This document shows positions 36,775-46,379 of a DNA stretch of 64,000 nt, piece after piece; within the stretch, counting starts at the first letter, position 1; each line of letters starts with the position of its first letter. The translations under genes were made by a program, and so were the position numbers. Under the pieces are notes generated by a model. The model was not told the origin of the DNA. It saw nothing but the letters and a program-made list of their open reading frames with translations, and did no database searches. The stretch spans positions 1,562,452 to 1,626,451 of the forward strand of contig CM070721.1 in NCBI GenBank assembly GCA_036346275.1. The letters are read 5' to 3'. The stretch comes from Otatea glauca (Eukaryota > Streptophyta > Magnoliopsida > Poales > Poaceae).

Positions 36775-36971
36775 GAGCTGCCGCCTCAGAGGCGATCGCC
36801 TCTGAGGGCGATGGGGCCCCACAAGCGGCGCATTAACGGGCGGGCGGCACTAGCTTGGCGGGGCTATCGCCCGTGTATGGGGCGATCGCCCCATACACGG
36901 GCAACGGGGGGCATTTTTGTCATTTTTTTTTTCGGACGCATAGTTTTGAAAAAAAGAATAAAAAAAAATTC
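36775..36971. repeat. Right terminal inverted repeat of the 8.2-kb element
   Basis: Contains GAGGCGATCGCCTC and the longer palindrome CGTGTATGGGGCGATCGCC with its mirror (about 36870-36901), then GGGGGGCATTTTTGTC and the AT-rich end. It pairs with 28743-28945. Immediately inside it a CT-rich stretch (36655-36720) precedes the transposase and may be leader sequence. Confidence 0.75.
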
Positions 36972-37562
36972 CTACAACGACTTGCTTGTTACTCTGTTGT
37001 AAAAAATTGTAATCGAGTCCTGACGAAGTTCAACTTGTTATAGCCTAGGCAGGAGGAGGCACTCGACCATACTACTTTACTCGTTCTTCTAAAAAAAAAG
37101 AGAGAGAATATAATCCAATTTTTTGTTACTTGTTAGAGTGAAATATAGTATGGGATAAGAGGTGGAGCCAGTTGTAACCTGTAGTTTTAAGTCAAGGTAG
37201 CATGAACTGATGCAGCTCTACAAAAAATTAAGCTTGTCTGTCAACTTGCACTGCAAACCAGTACACACCTTGTCGGCGGACAATACACAGTACGTGCAAA
37301 TACTGTCGGTAGGCTAGCTAGGCACATTTGTAAGTCAAACGCCAATGCGTTGCAAAAACAAATGGCGGCGTGGCCTGCATGATCGCCACCATGGTACAAG
37401 CATCTCTCGGAGGCAATAAAATCTGGAAACCAGGAGAAAATCCTGGAGGACAAACAAACTTCTGAATACAGGGACGCAAAAACGACGACGACGACGAAGA
37501 AATCTGCAGGAAGGATAGATCGATAGATACATCAGATCAGAGTATAAGACTCGTATGTATTC

Positions 37563-38878
37563 ATGGGTCAGTCTCTGAGGAAGCTGTTCGACAGCTTCTG
37601 CCAAAAGGAAATGAAGGTACGTACGTAATAATAGTTCTTGATCCAGGCAGTGGTCGGGATCGATCGATGAAGCTTCCTTATGGCCTTCAATTGTTCCTCT
37701 TGTCCTGCAAATATATATAGGTTGTCATGCTCGGGTTGGACGCCGCCGGTAAGACGACAATCCTGTACAGGCTGCACATCGGCGAAGTCTTGTCGTCCAT
37801 ACCCACAATCGGTACCAACTTTTACCTCACCCAACGGCTGATTACCACATTCATTGTAGTATCTTGGAGTGTAGAATCTGCGGAATTATTGTGTGTTCGT
37901 GTGTGTCCCCACCCCACACACCTTTTATCTGTAGCGTCAATCTCAACCTTATTACAACCAAAATATATCTCTAACTTTGAATTCTTTCCTAATATATATG
38001 ACTCCGAGTGGTACACAACTCAGAATCTTATCTCCTACAAGGAGGATTATTGCGAATGACTGAATGTTATTTTGTGCAGGTTTCAACGTGGAGAAAGTAG
38101 AGTACAAGAATGTGACCTTCACGGTTTGGGATGTGGGAGGGCAGGACAAGCTGCGGCCTCTCTGGAGGCAGTACTTCAACAACTCGGATGCGTTGGTATT
38201 TTCTCTATCTTTTCTGTCACACGAAAGCCAGCATCTGAAACTCTGAGTACTACTACAGAATCCGCCATTGCTGCTTCTCAAGAAGAGCTGATGCATCGCG
38301 AATATTTTACCCATTTGCGCGCGCAGATATACGTGGTCGATTCGATGGACAGGGATAGGATTGGAGTTGCCAAGGACGAGCTTCAGGTCAGATCAGATTA
38401 TTCCACGCACACAAGCACATTCCAATTTGCAAACCGACATATATAACATATTAACATTCATGCATTGATGGTCAGCTTGTGCTAGCTCTTTTTTCTCTCC
38501 AGGCCATTGTCAAGGACCCTCTTATGCTCAACAGCGTGATATTGGTTCTCGCCAACAAGCAGGACCTGGTAAGGAGCTAACGACAATCACAGACTGATGC
38601 ACATCGCGTTCAGTATATATACCATGCCATGCATATGCATCAAGCGAAACTATGGCGGCTTGACTAGTGTTTTCCTTGTGCGCGTATACGCTACGCAGAA
38701 AGGGGCGATGAGCCCGTCTGAAGTGTGCCAAGGGCTGGGACTGTACGAGCTCAAGAACAGGACGTGGCATGCCCAGGGAGCCTGCGCGCTCACCGGCAAG
38801 GGCCTGCACGACGGCCTCGACTGGCTCGCCGCCACCCTCAGGGACGTCCAGGCATGGGGAAGCTCCGTCCGCTTCTAG
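37563..38878 (+). CDS. ARFB-type ADP-ribosylation factor GTPase, intact copy, 188 aa
   Basis: A small GTPase of the ARF family, which recruits coats and effectors to membranes. Six exons: 37563-37616, 37721-37811, 38080-38195, 38327-38386, 38503-38568 and 38699-38878, with GT-AG introns, total 189 codons. MGQSLRKLF has Gly2 for N-myristoylation and an amphipathic start. P-loop GLDAAGKT at 23-30, switch I PTIG at 46-49, switch II WDVGGQ at 65-70 with the catalytic Gln, NKQD at 125-128, CALTG at 158-162. The C-terminal extension (DVQAWGSSVRF) and the MGQxxRKLFDxF start resemble plant ARFB rather than ARFA. No motif is missing. Its tandem copy at 24754-26068 is frameshifted, so this is the only usable copy in the window. 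Confidence 0.93.
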
Positions 38879-39588
38879 CAAGCAAGCCACAGCCGATCTG
38901 CTATAGCATTTTCTCGATGCAATCCATCCTCCGTTTGCGTTTCCTTACGCACATGTACTGTTCGATCACGAATTCAGTACAGTGGCACTGCCTGGTGAGA
39001 GAGATCGACTTGATGCAAACTGCACTTCTGCTGCGCTTGTGTGATCACTCATCAACCGGAGACTCGAGCTAGCATTCATTCAACTATTCAAGTGTACTGG
39101 AAATATATATGTATTTGCTATCGATTTATTGCTGCTCTTAATTTTCTCTATCCCCTTCTCCTCCTCCTCTATCTTATGGACTCGAGCTTGCCGTGGCCGT
39201 AGCCGGAGAAGACGACGGGATTGGCGCCCGGCGGCGGCGAAGCCCGTGGCAATGCATAATCTCTTTTAGACGCTGTGGCATCATTTTGAGGATGCGGTCC
39301 ATTAGTTTGCAAGGGATTCTGACCGTCCATCAGCGAACGGACGGGCACGATCATTGTTCCTACGGCAGAGCGGCTTCATCAGCGAATCCGGACCGTCCAA
39401 TCCAGCGTATCGTCCGTGTGGGCCCACCCTGTCAGTGCCCAGCCTCTCGTGGTCGTGGCCACCTCCGCCGCGGCCACGCGCTCCTCAACATCACAGACCA
39501 CACCTCCGTCCGGCCGCCTCGCCACCGCCCAACCCCCTCGCCTCCCTTCTCCGGCCTCCTCTCGCAGTTCGATGTACCCCCAAGTACC

Positions 39589-39702
39589 ATGAGGGGGACA
39601 GGAGAGTACGGGGGAGGGAAGCCGCCGACGACGCCGGAGATTGGGGTGGATTCCACCGCGTCGGCATGGCCCTCGCCGCCGCCTCCCTTCATTCCCAAGC
39701 CT
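39589..39702 (+). CDS. Possible first coding exon of an unidentified gene
   Basis: An ATG in a GC-rich leader opens 38 codons (MRGTGEYGGGKPPTTPEIG...) ending at a phase-0 donor CCT|GTACGC. The peptide is rich in Gly and Pro and I do not recognise it. The upstream region (39140-39588) looks like a promoter plus leader and is also present, truncated, in duplication unit 1. No clear next exon was identified in the following kilobase, so this may be a gene start, a leader, or chance. Confidence 0.3.
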
Positions 39703-39989
39703 GTACGCTCCCCACTTCACCCCCAAACCCTAATGGAGTAGAGTAGAGTAGAGTAGCATTTGTTCTTCACTTCCTGCGGAAAGTCGCCTTTTTTCATTAT
39801 TCGCATGTACAACTTCTCCGTGAATCGATTAGTCCATCCGATATGTTTCTGGTTGTTCAAAGTTCAGAAATTAGTTACTTCATGGAGGCATTTTTTTTGT
39901 AGATAATAGAAATGTGTTTCTAGTGCATTTGTGTCCTTGATTCCTGAACAGAAGAATCGACAGGATTCTAGTGGGTTTGGTTGTGTGCT

Positions 39990-40350
39990 TACTACCCTAT
40001 CTCAGGAAGAGCAACACATCGTTCTCGATCAAACCAATCCAAATGCCTCCCTTCGCTGTTAATTTCCCCAACATATTCTTAGGTCTTAAGAAGCTGTTCT
40101 TTGTAGGCTGCCCCTATGGGAGCGACGTCTTCTCACGCCACAAGGACCATCTCATTGTTCACATGTAGTGACCACTAAAATTTGACCTCCACCTTGGCAT
40201 CCATTGGTAAACAAGATATGGCATCTGATACGGCTCCTTTTGCATCGTCAATGCACAATTCCTTGTTTGCACTCTGGACACCTCATGGTGTCACGCTTCT
40301 CTTGGTTGGGCTGACATCTTATCCCGAACAGAGAAAGTCTGGGTGAGGCC
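39990..40350 (+). pseudogene. DUF295/F-box gene fragment
   Basis: The stretch LFFVGCPYGSDVFSRHKDHLIV matches in pattern MMFVGCSYGHAIFSYGRSYVIV in the intact gene at 43102-44157. Downstream, CCTCCACCTTGGC and ACGGCTCCTTTTGCATC align with the corresponding parts of that gene, with stops and indels between. It is therefore a partial, decayed relative without F-box or C-terminal part. Confidence 0.6.
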
Positions 40351-42240
40351 AGTGGATTCATGTGCAGCTCCCGGAGATGGTTCTTAATCTCTAGAACCAT
40401 GTCAAAGTAAGAAGTTGATAGTGCGGCAAGCGATTCAAGATAAATCAATGGAGCAGGGAGCCAGGGACCTTATACAATTCAGTTAAATCCAAATACACTT
40501 GATAGAGCTGATTGAAAATGCACTTTGATTCTGTAATACGCAACCAGGTCTACGTATCTGATACATGTTGAAGGTATCGTGCTATTCTCCAGAAAACCTA
40601 ATTTGGAATGCATCAGCTCATGCTGAATTCCTTGCACATACTTGCAAGCTTGCAGCTGGTCTGAGAGCGTCTACTGCTGCGGTTCGGCCTTTTACTACTT
40701 AAGCCAAATGACAAAGCATAAATTCAGAACTCGCTAGGGGGACAAAAGAAGAAATCTAGTATGGTGGTTATGATAACTCGGTGAAATCTGCAGAGAGAAA
40801 GAAATGCAAGAGTATTCAGGCAACAAGGCTGCAATGTCAACAATCTCTGTGTTATCATCAAAGAAGAATGCATGTGGTGACTTCAACCAAGGGTTGCACA
40901 TATGGAGGTGATCTCTCTTTTTAACATTTATGTTTTAATATATTGTGGCCTCTGAAGTTTAAACAGGGCGGTGAGGTTGTTTTTGCTGTGTGAATGCTGA
41001 ATACCCGAATATGTTTTTTCTTGCTACCTTTTTATTGTACATTGCTTTCTTGCTATTAATTTTTTTAGAAAACACGAAGCTTTCTTGCTATTAATTCAAA
41101 TGCATATATCCTGCTTTCCTTTAAAAAATCAGTACCGATCCAATCTAATGAAATCGATATGTTTATTTATGGAAACAGCTAGATGCCTATCACATTTTTT
41201 AATTAATAGAAATTGCAAACACCACCTTCTGTTATTTGTTTGTTACCTCCCAATCCCGCTATTTTATTGTTTTGTATCCCTTGATTTGCACTAGATAATT
41301 AATCTAGCACTCTTCCCATCGGTTGTGTACCAAAGGTGTTAGGGCTGGTGCCACTATTCCTAAAAACCCTTACCTAACATTATGGTCATTATTATTTCTA
41401 TATTTATGGGCACTTGCATTGTAAATATCTTATCTACTGCATTCTGCATAACATACAAGACATGATAAATGAATCTCAAAATGGAAGATTTTTAAACAAA
41501 CAATATAAGACATGAATTAATATTTACAGCAAAGAGAAAATTGGGTATATACCACCCAATTATCCCAGGTTTGGGTATATATCATCAGTAATTCTTGCCG
41601 AAGCAAAATTATTGGTAAAGCATATATTTTGGTTAGGTGCAACAATGTAGAATTTAGGGGTATTCTGTGGGAAAACAAGACATAGAAGTAGACAACATAA
41701 ATTGGAATGTCATGACATCCAACGAAGAGGTCAAATTGAAGTTATGAGCAAAAAGGGGTGAGATGTAGTAAATCTATAATAAGGGGAGGCATACATAACT
41801 TTCTTTTTTATGTAAAACAAAATTGGACACCATTCAAACCGTTATATCAAAGCGTTGCATCATCCCATCCTCCATTTAATACCATCATACCATATAAAAC
41901 CATTCCCACCTCTCCTACTTCCTCCCAAACCCTAATCACCCACCAAATCCGCCGCTGCCTCCTCACCCACTCGCGTAGTCCTCACCATCGCAGACCCTAC
42001 TGTACCACTCTTCCCTCACTCTCCTCCTGGACATCAACGACAACCAAAGTCGTGCTGCTTTGCTGCCTGTGCTGTCCTTTTAATCATCATCCTTCGGTCA
42101 CACCTTGTCCTTCGATAGCTGTTGTCTCTGATGCGTCGATACTTTTGCTGAGTCACATACCGGTACCCAGTACGTATAGGGTTCTATTGCTGTGTCGGTA
42201 TGTACCTAAAAGTATCGAAAATATTGCCAACTAAAAAAAC
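40351..42240. other. Intergenic DNA, no gene recognised
   Basis: AT-rich, no domain seen. About 41540-41600 holds two similar GGTTTGGGTATATA-type phrases. At 41890-41960 there is a TATA-like CATATAAAA followed by CCCAAACCCTAATC, a telo-box common in plant leaders, so a promoter might lie here. The following open frame to 42234 encodes nothing I recognise. Confidence 0.4.
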
Positions 42241-42299
42241 AAATAAAAAAATCCTCTACTGCCTGGTACTCTCGGGTACTGGTACGACCCATTAGAAAC

Positions 42300-43101
42300 C
42301 CCTTGCTTGGAAGCCCAGCCCACAAAGAACTGAAGTAACCCTAGCGCATAACACCTCCAAGCCTCTCCTGCAGCCCCAACTCCAAGCCGCCTCTCTCCTG
42401 CTGCTCCCTTTTGTGGCAACGGGGCGACTGAAGGAGAGAGGCTCCGGCGAGGTACTTCCTCTTGTTCGCCCCCTTCTTGTTGCTCTTGTTCCTCTCTTCC
42501 CCTTCTATAGATATGCTACAAATGATTAGGATTTGTGCTTCAGTGCTTGGGTGGGTCTATTTCGGTCGGACCAAATGGACTAGCTTGGCTAACACCGGGC
42601 AGGGTATTTGTGACAATTCGCATGGCGAGGAAGGCACAAAAGAGGGAAAAATACTGAAGTAATACCAAAGTGGCAAAAATATGAAGAATCACAACTAGAG
42701 GGTGGCATATAATCTATTACATCAGGAGCGACAATATATCCTATATTAACAGTGAATAGAGTGGCAAATAATTATTTCCCCGCAACAAAAATGCGCTATT
42801 TATTTTTCTTCCAAATGTGGATAAATTCAATCATGAAATTTGACAGGTGCATACTGCACTCATAGCAGTGCAAATATGGGTAGCAGCGCTTTACTCTATT
42901 ATATATCATGTTTGTAGATTTTTATTACATGAAATTATAAATATTAATGGTTACATTAGCATCCTGGAGACTGGAATTCTAGAACTGAACTTCTTTAGTG
43001 GCAGGGGAGTAGTGATTAACTATGTTTTTAACACAAGTCACTCGTTCGTTGTTCTGATCGTTCTCCTTGAATTCATAATTTTTCATGCAGAAGCTGGTAC
43101 C
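42300..43101 (+). other. Probable 5' leader exon and leader intron of the DUF295 gene
   Basis: A GC-rich stretch ends at a donor GGCGAG|GTACTT (42451/42452). An acceptor TTTCATGCAG|AAGCTG occurs at 43090, followed 11 bases later by the ATG. The AT-rich sequence between would be an intron of about 640 bp. The open frame that starts at 42847 lies inside this intron and is probably not translated. Confidence 0.45.
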
Positions 43102-44157
43102 ATGCAAAGCGCCAGCAAAACCTCCAACCTCCCCATGTCCATACTCTCTGCCATGCCTGGACCCCAAGGCTGGGCAGACCTCCCAGATGGCTTAGTTCAC
43201 TCCATTATTGTCCTGTTGAGTTCAACCCGTGACCTTCTTGCCTTCATTGCCTCCTGCCCCGGTTGGTGTGCTGCCTTCATGTCGGCCAGACCTACCTTAC
43301 GCCTGCTCTTCCCACCTTTCGTCATCCAAAGTTGTGTCCAAATGAGCACTCCCCACTCCAACATTCAACACACATGGGGGCTGATTGATCCAGCCAATCC
43401 AAGCACCGTCATTCACCACCTGATTCCCCCAAGTATTCTGGACAAGATGATGTTTGTAGGCTGTTCTTATGGCCATGCCATCTTCTCCTATGGCAGATCC
43501 TATGTCATCGTGGATGTGTTCACTGGTACCGTGGTTTCACCTCCACCTTGCCCAATGGCCAAGATCACTCTTCTTAACTATAGTACCCTTACGGCTCCAC
43601 TTGCATCACCCAACTCGCATCTCCTTGTCAGCACCCATGACTCCCTGTTTGCTTGGCGAGTTGGAAGCCGCTCTTGGTTACAGTGCCCTCATCCAGATGG
43701 ATGTAAATTGATTGCTCAGATTGTGGCCTTCAAAGGTCAGGTCTTTGCTAGGGAAAATCAGAAGTTGTACACCGTGCGCCTGGAGCCCCAGCTCAACATG
43801 CAGGAACTGGCAGTCGTTTGGGGTGATAACATGGCCGAACCCCGGGTTTGCTCACCACGGTTGGTGGTGCGTGGTGACATGCTTCTCTTGCTTGCTGGTC
43901 GCTGGGAAGCATTCTGCCTTGACTTGTCAGCTGAACCTGCAAAGTGGGTGAGGGAGGTAGCTGAAGATTTGGACAAATGGTTGTTCTTCATCGACTACGA
44001 AGATATGTGCCAGCCACTGTCTTGCATGAGAACATGGAGGAGGGGTAACAACATATACTGGTTGAATCGAGGTGCTCGAGAAGTTACTTCCACTGGTTCT
44101 GGCAATTTGTTGCTGCCCAGCTGGGTGTTGCCCAGAATGTTGTCTTGCGACGATTAA
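43102..44157 (+). CDS. F-box-like protein with DUF295 domain, 351 aa
   Basis: A single coding exon. Residues ~24-60 (WADLPDGLVHSIIVLLSSTRDLLAFIASC...W) form an F-box-like segment; such proteins usually connect to SKP1 in SCF ubiquitin ligases. The rest has the pattern of the grass-expanded DUF295 family: FVGCSYGHAIFS, VDVFTGTVVSPPP, the W-R-V-G-S-RSW motif, and near the C-terminus a YEDM...NNIYWLNRG segment. The start is chosen as the first ATG after the splice acceptor at 43090; the frame is open upstream only through the presumed intron. A plausible 3' UTR follows to about 44480. No target can be inferred. A decayed relative lies 3 kb upstream, suggesting local duplication. Confidence 0.82.
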   Translation: MQSASKTSNLPMSILSAMPGPQGWADLPDGLVHSIIVLLSSTRDLLAFIASCPGWCAAFMSARPTLRLLFPPFVIQSCVQMSTPHSNIQHTWGLIDPANPSTVIHHLIPPSILDKMMFVGCSYGHAIFSYGRSYVIVDVFTGTVVSPPPCPMAKITLLNYSTLTAPLASPNSHLLVSTHDSLFAWRVGSRSWLQCPHPDGCKLIAQIVAFKGQVFARENQKLYTVRLEPQLNMQELAVVWGDNMAEPRVCSPRLVVRGDMLLLLAGRWEAFCLDLSAEPAKWVREVAEDLDKWLFFIDYEDMCQPLSCMRTWRRGNNIYWLNRGAREVTSTGSGNLLLPSWVLPRMLSCDD

Positions 44158-44729
44158 CGGCCATCATGCAAGAGCCTACCAGCATGTTGGTTTTGTCTCT
44201 CCTATAACTTTTGCAGCTTGGATATGAGAATCTATGGCGGCATGGGACCATCAGTTGGAACCCGGTTGTCTCACTGCTTGGGATGGCCTGCAGGACTTGA
44301 TTTTTCCGTTCAATTGCTATGTTCCTTTTAGTTTCGCTCCTTAGCTAGACTCTGTGTCTAGAGTTTTATGAAGACTTGTAATAATCTTTTTGCTCTCTAG
44401 GTTTCTGGAGGCGAAGTGCTTGTCTGTTACTCTTTGAACCTTGTTACTTTCATCTCCATAAAAGAAATAGCGTTTACCCTTTTTTCCAAAAAAAAAAGGT
44501 AATATCTTGGGAGTTATGGAGAACTACATGTAGATCTAGTTCAGTTCCCAATATGCACTGGCTATGTGCTTTTTTATTTGAGTGCCGCGACTGATTTGCA
44601 TGAGCTGCCAAACGTGGTGTTGTGGCTGCAGCAGCTATGTTGCTGTTGTTCCATGCATCTGTAGCTTGCTTTCTTTTAACTGCTCCAGCTTGCTGACGAT
44701 GGTTATTTACGTGCAATATTTGTACGATC

Positions 44730-45690
44730 AAGGTTTGAAATTTCGTTTTCGGTTCACATCTCGGAGGTGGCAAAATCTCGGAATTTTGGACGAAATCCGG
44801 TCAAAATTCAAAAAGCAAATTTGAAATCCATAATTTTTTAACCAAATTTTAGCCGAAATTGCCGAAATCTCGGCAAAATTCAACCGAGTGAAAAGTGGTT
44901 GAAACGATGTTAATTTTTTTTGTTGATGGTCTTGACATATCACTAATGTTTCTATAAAAAAATTCAGATGATGATCAAGCTTGAGGAATTTTAAAAAATT
45001 CTGACAGTGCTATTGTCCTGATAAAAGGTTGATCGACAAATTTCAACCGAATGAAAAATAGTATAAACCACGTTAGAAAATTTTGAAATTTTTTGTGGAT
45101 AGTCCTGATGCACCAATAATGTTCCCCTAAAATTTTCAAAAAATGATCGAGTCTAATGAATTTTCAAAAATTCGGGCAGTGCTACTAAAGACTGATCGAA
45201 AAATTTCAACCAAATGAAAAATGATTCAAACCATGTTAGAAATTTTTATAAAAAAAATTGGATGGTCCTAATGTATCAGTAATGTTCACATAAAAATTTC
45301 AAATGATGATCAAACCTAAATTTTTTTCAAAAATTATGAGTGCTACTGTCTTAATAAAAACCTTACGGTGCTACATGTATTGCTTCTATAAATTTGATTG
45401 AGCAACCAAAATAATTTCATAATTTTTTAAACTTTTAGAGAAGTATTCTGAGGCAATTCTTAAGCTCTCCTAAACATTTTGGATCATGATCACACTCGAT
45501 TGAATTTATAAAATTATGAGACAGACTATTTTTGAATTTTTAAATATAACAAATAAAGTTTAATTATTTTGGAAATTTTCTGTATGATCCTAGACTGCTA
45601 AATATGGTACCATAAATGTGTTTAGAGCATGATCAAGCTTGTACAGTTTTATAAAAATCTAACTATGTTTCTACTATTTTTATAAAAAAG
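44730..45690. repeat. AT-rich element of ~180-bp units, copy 2, inverted and truncated
   Basis: Starts AAGGTTTGAAATTTCG and ATCTCGGAGGTGG, matching the complement of the right end of 4295-5715. It continues with about five diverged units carrying GATGATCAAGCTTGAGGAATT and CCTGATGCACCAATAATG-type phrases. The far end is missing and the block runs straight into a PPR fragment. Confidence 0.55.
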
Positions 45691-45703
45691 TTACAGAAAA
45701 TCT

Positions 45704-45872
45704 GACGCCGGGGACTACGTGCTCATGTCCAACATGTACGCGTCCAGAGGTCAGCACAGCAAGGCAGTTCAAGTGGGGAGGAGCAAGATCGACAAGGTCC
45801 CCGGCTGAAGCCTCATCGAGATCGACGGCGTCGTGCACGAGTTCCGAGCAATTCCGGCGAACTCCATCAGGT
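45704..45872 (+). pseudogene. Pentatricopeptide repeat (PPR) protein E-domain fragment
   Basis: One frame reads AGDYVLMSNMYASRGQHSKA, then VPG, a TGA stop where the family has Cys, then SLIEIDGVVHEF. This is the E-motif consensus of plant organellar PPR proteins (DYVLLSNIYA...GCSWIEI). Only the fragment survives. It ends near a CAG|GTGAGG sequence. It directly abuts the AT-rich repeat, as if captured or left by it. Confidence 0.7.
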
Positions 45873-46379
45873 GAGGTGAAATGATGCTCCACCGATCTCC
45901 GTGACGCCATGCACACCACCACAGCAGAAATCTGCAGGCTCGAGCTGACTGCAAGTTTCTTGTTTAGTCAGCAAGAAATCGGCAAGTCTGAATTCTATTT
46001 GCTCAGCACTGCACAAAGCGCGGTACAGCAAACAGCACACATAGGCATATAGCAGATAGAACATGACATGAGATTACTGAACACTATCACATTGAATTTG
46101 ACAAATATGATTACTGAACATAAGTAAGAACTTGACATGCCAATTCTTGTAGCCTGACACAGATTGAATTTGACAGATACTATACTGATTACTGAACATA
46201 AGGTAGAACTTGACTTGCAAATTCTTGGAGCTCTGACATGAGATTTATCTGGAGCTTTTTACAGAGATCAGACATGAGATTTATTCCATCAGAACTCAGA
46301 AAGAAAGCTTATTGGCTGTTGCTACTATAGAAGAAAACTACAAGCCTGAGCTACTAGTTCACAAGCTCGAGGCATATGC

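Larger units (their letters stand above)
28743..36971 (-). mobile_element. Mutator-like element (8,229 bp) with transposase and plant mobile domain remnants
   Basis: Flanked by perfect 10-bp direct repeats CTACAACGAC at 28733-28742 and 36972-36981. Termini of about 200 bp (28743-28945 and 36775-36971) are imperfect inverted repeats starting GAATTTTTTT, containing TTTTGTCATTTTT-type and CGTGTATGGGGCGATCGCC-type words. Between them, on the minus strand, lie a decayed MuDR-type transposase (about 35770-33490), a PMD gene (about 33146-30620) and a zinc-finger-like segment (about 30340-29870). The core at 30.6-35.7 kb is GC-rich, unlike its surroundings. Target length, termini and transposase all point to the Mutator superfamily. 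Frameshifts suggest it can no longer move itself. Confidence 0.9.
26731..39541. repeat. Tandem duplication, unit 2 (enlarged by an 8.2-kb transposon)
   Basis: Second copy of 21539-26730. It is longer mainly because an 8,229-bp Mutator-like element occupies the place of the 630-bp element of unit 1. It also has small insertions in the ARF 5' flank, for example about 14 bp near 37440 and a few bases near 37545. Sequence to the right of 39541 is single-copy and continues into a possible gene that unit 1 truncates. Confidence 0.9.

Noticed and set aside
28743..36971. GCGATCGC repeats taken as cyanobacterial HIP1 or contamination
   Set aside because: HIP1 is the same octamer, but here it is confined to plant Mutator-like elements with target duplications in a continuous plant context.
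42847..43101. Upstream extension of the DUF295 reading frame
   Set aside because: AT-rich, and a good splice acceptor at 43090 precedes the ATG at 43102; family members start near the F-box, so this part is probably intron.
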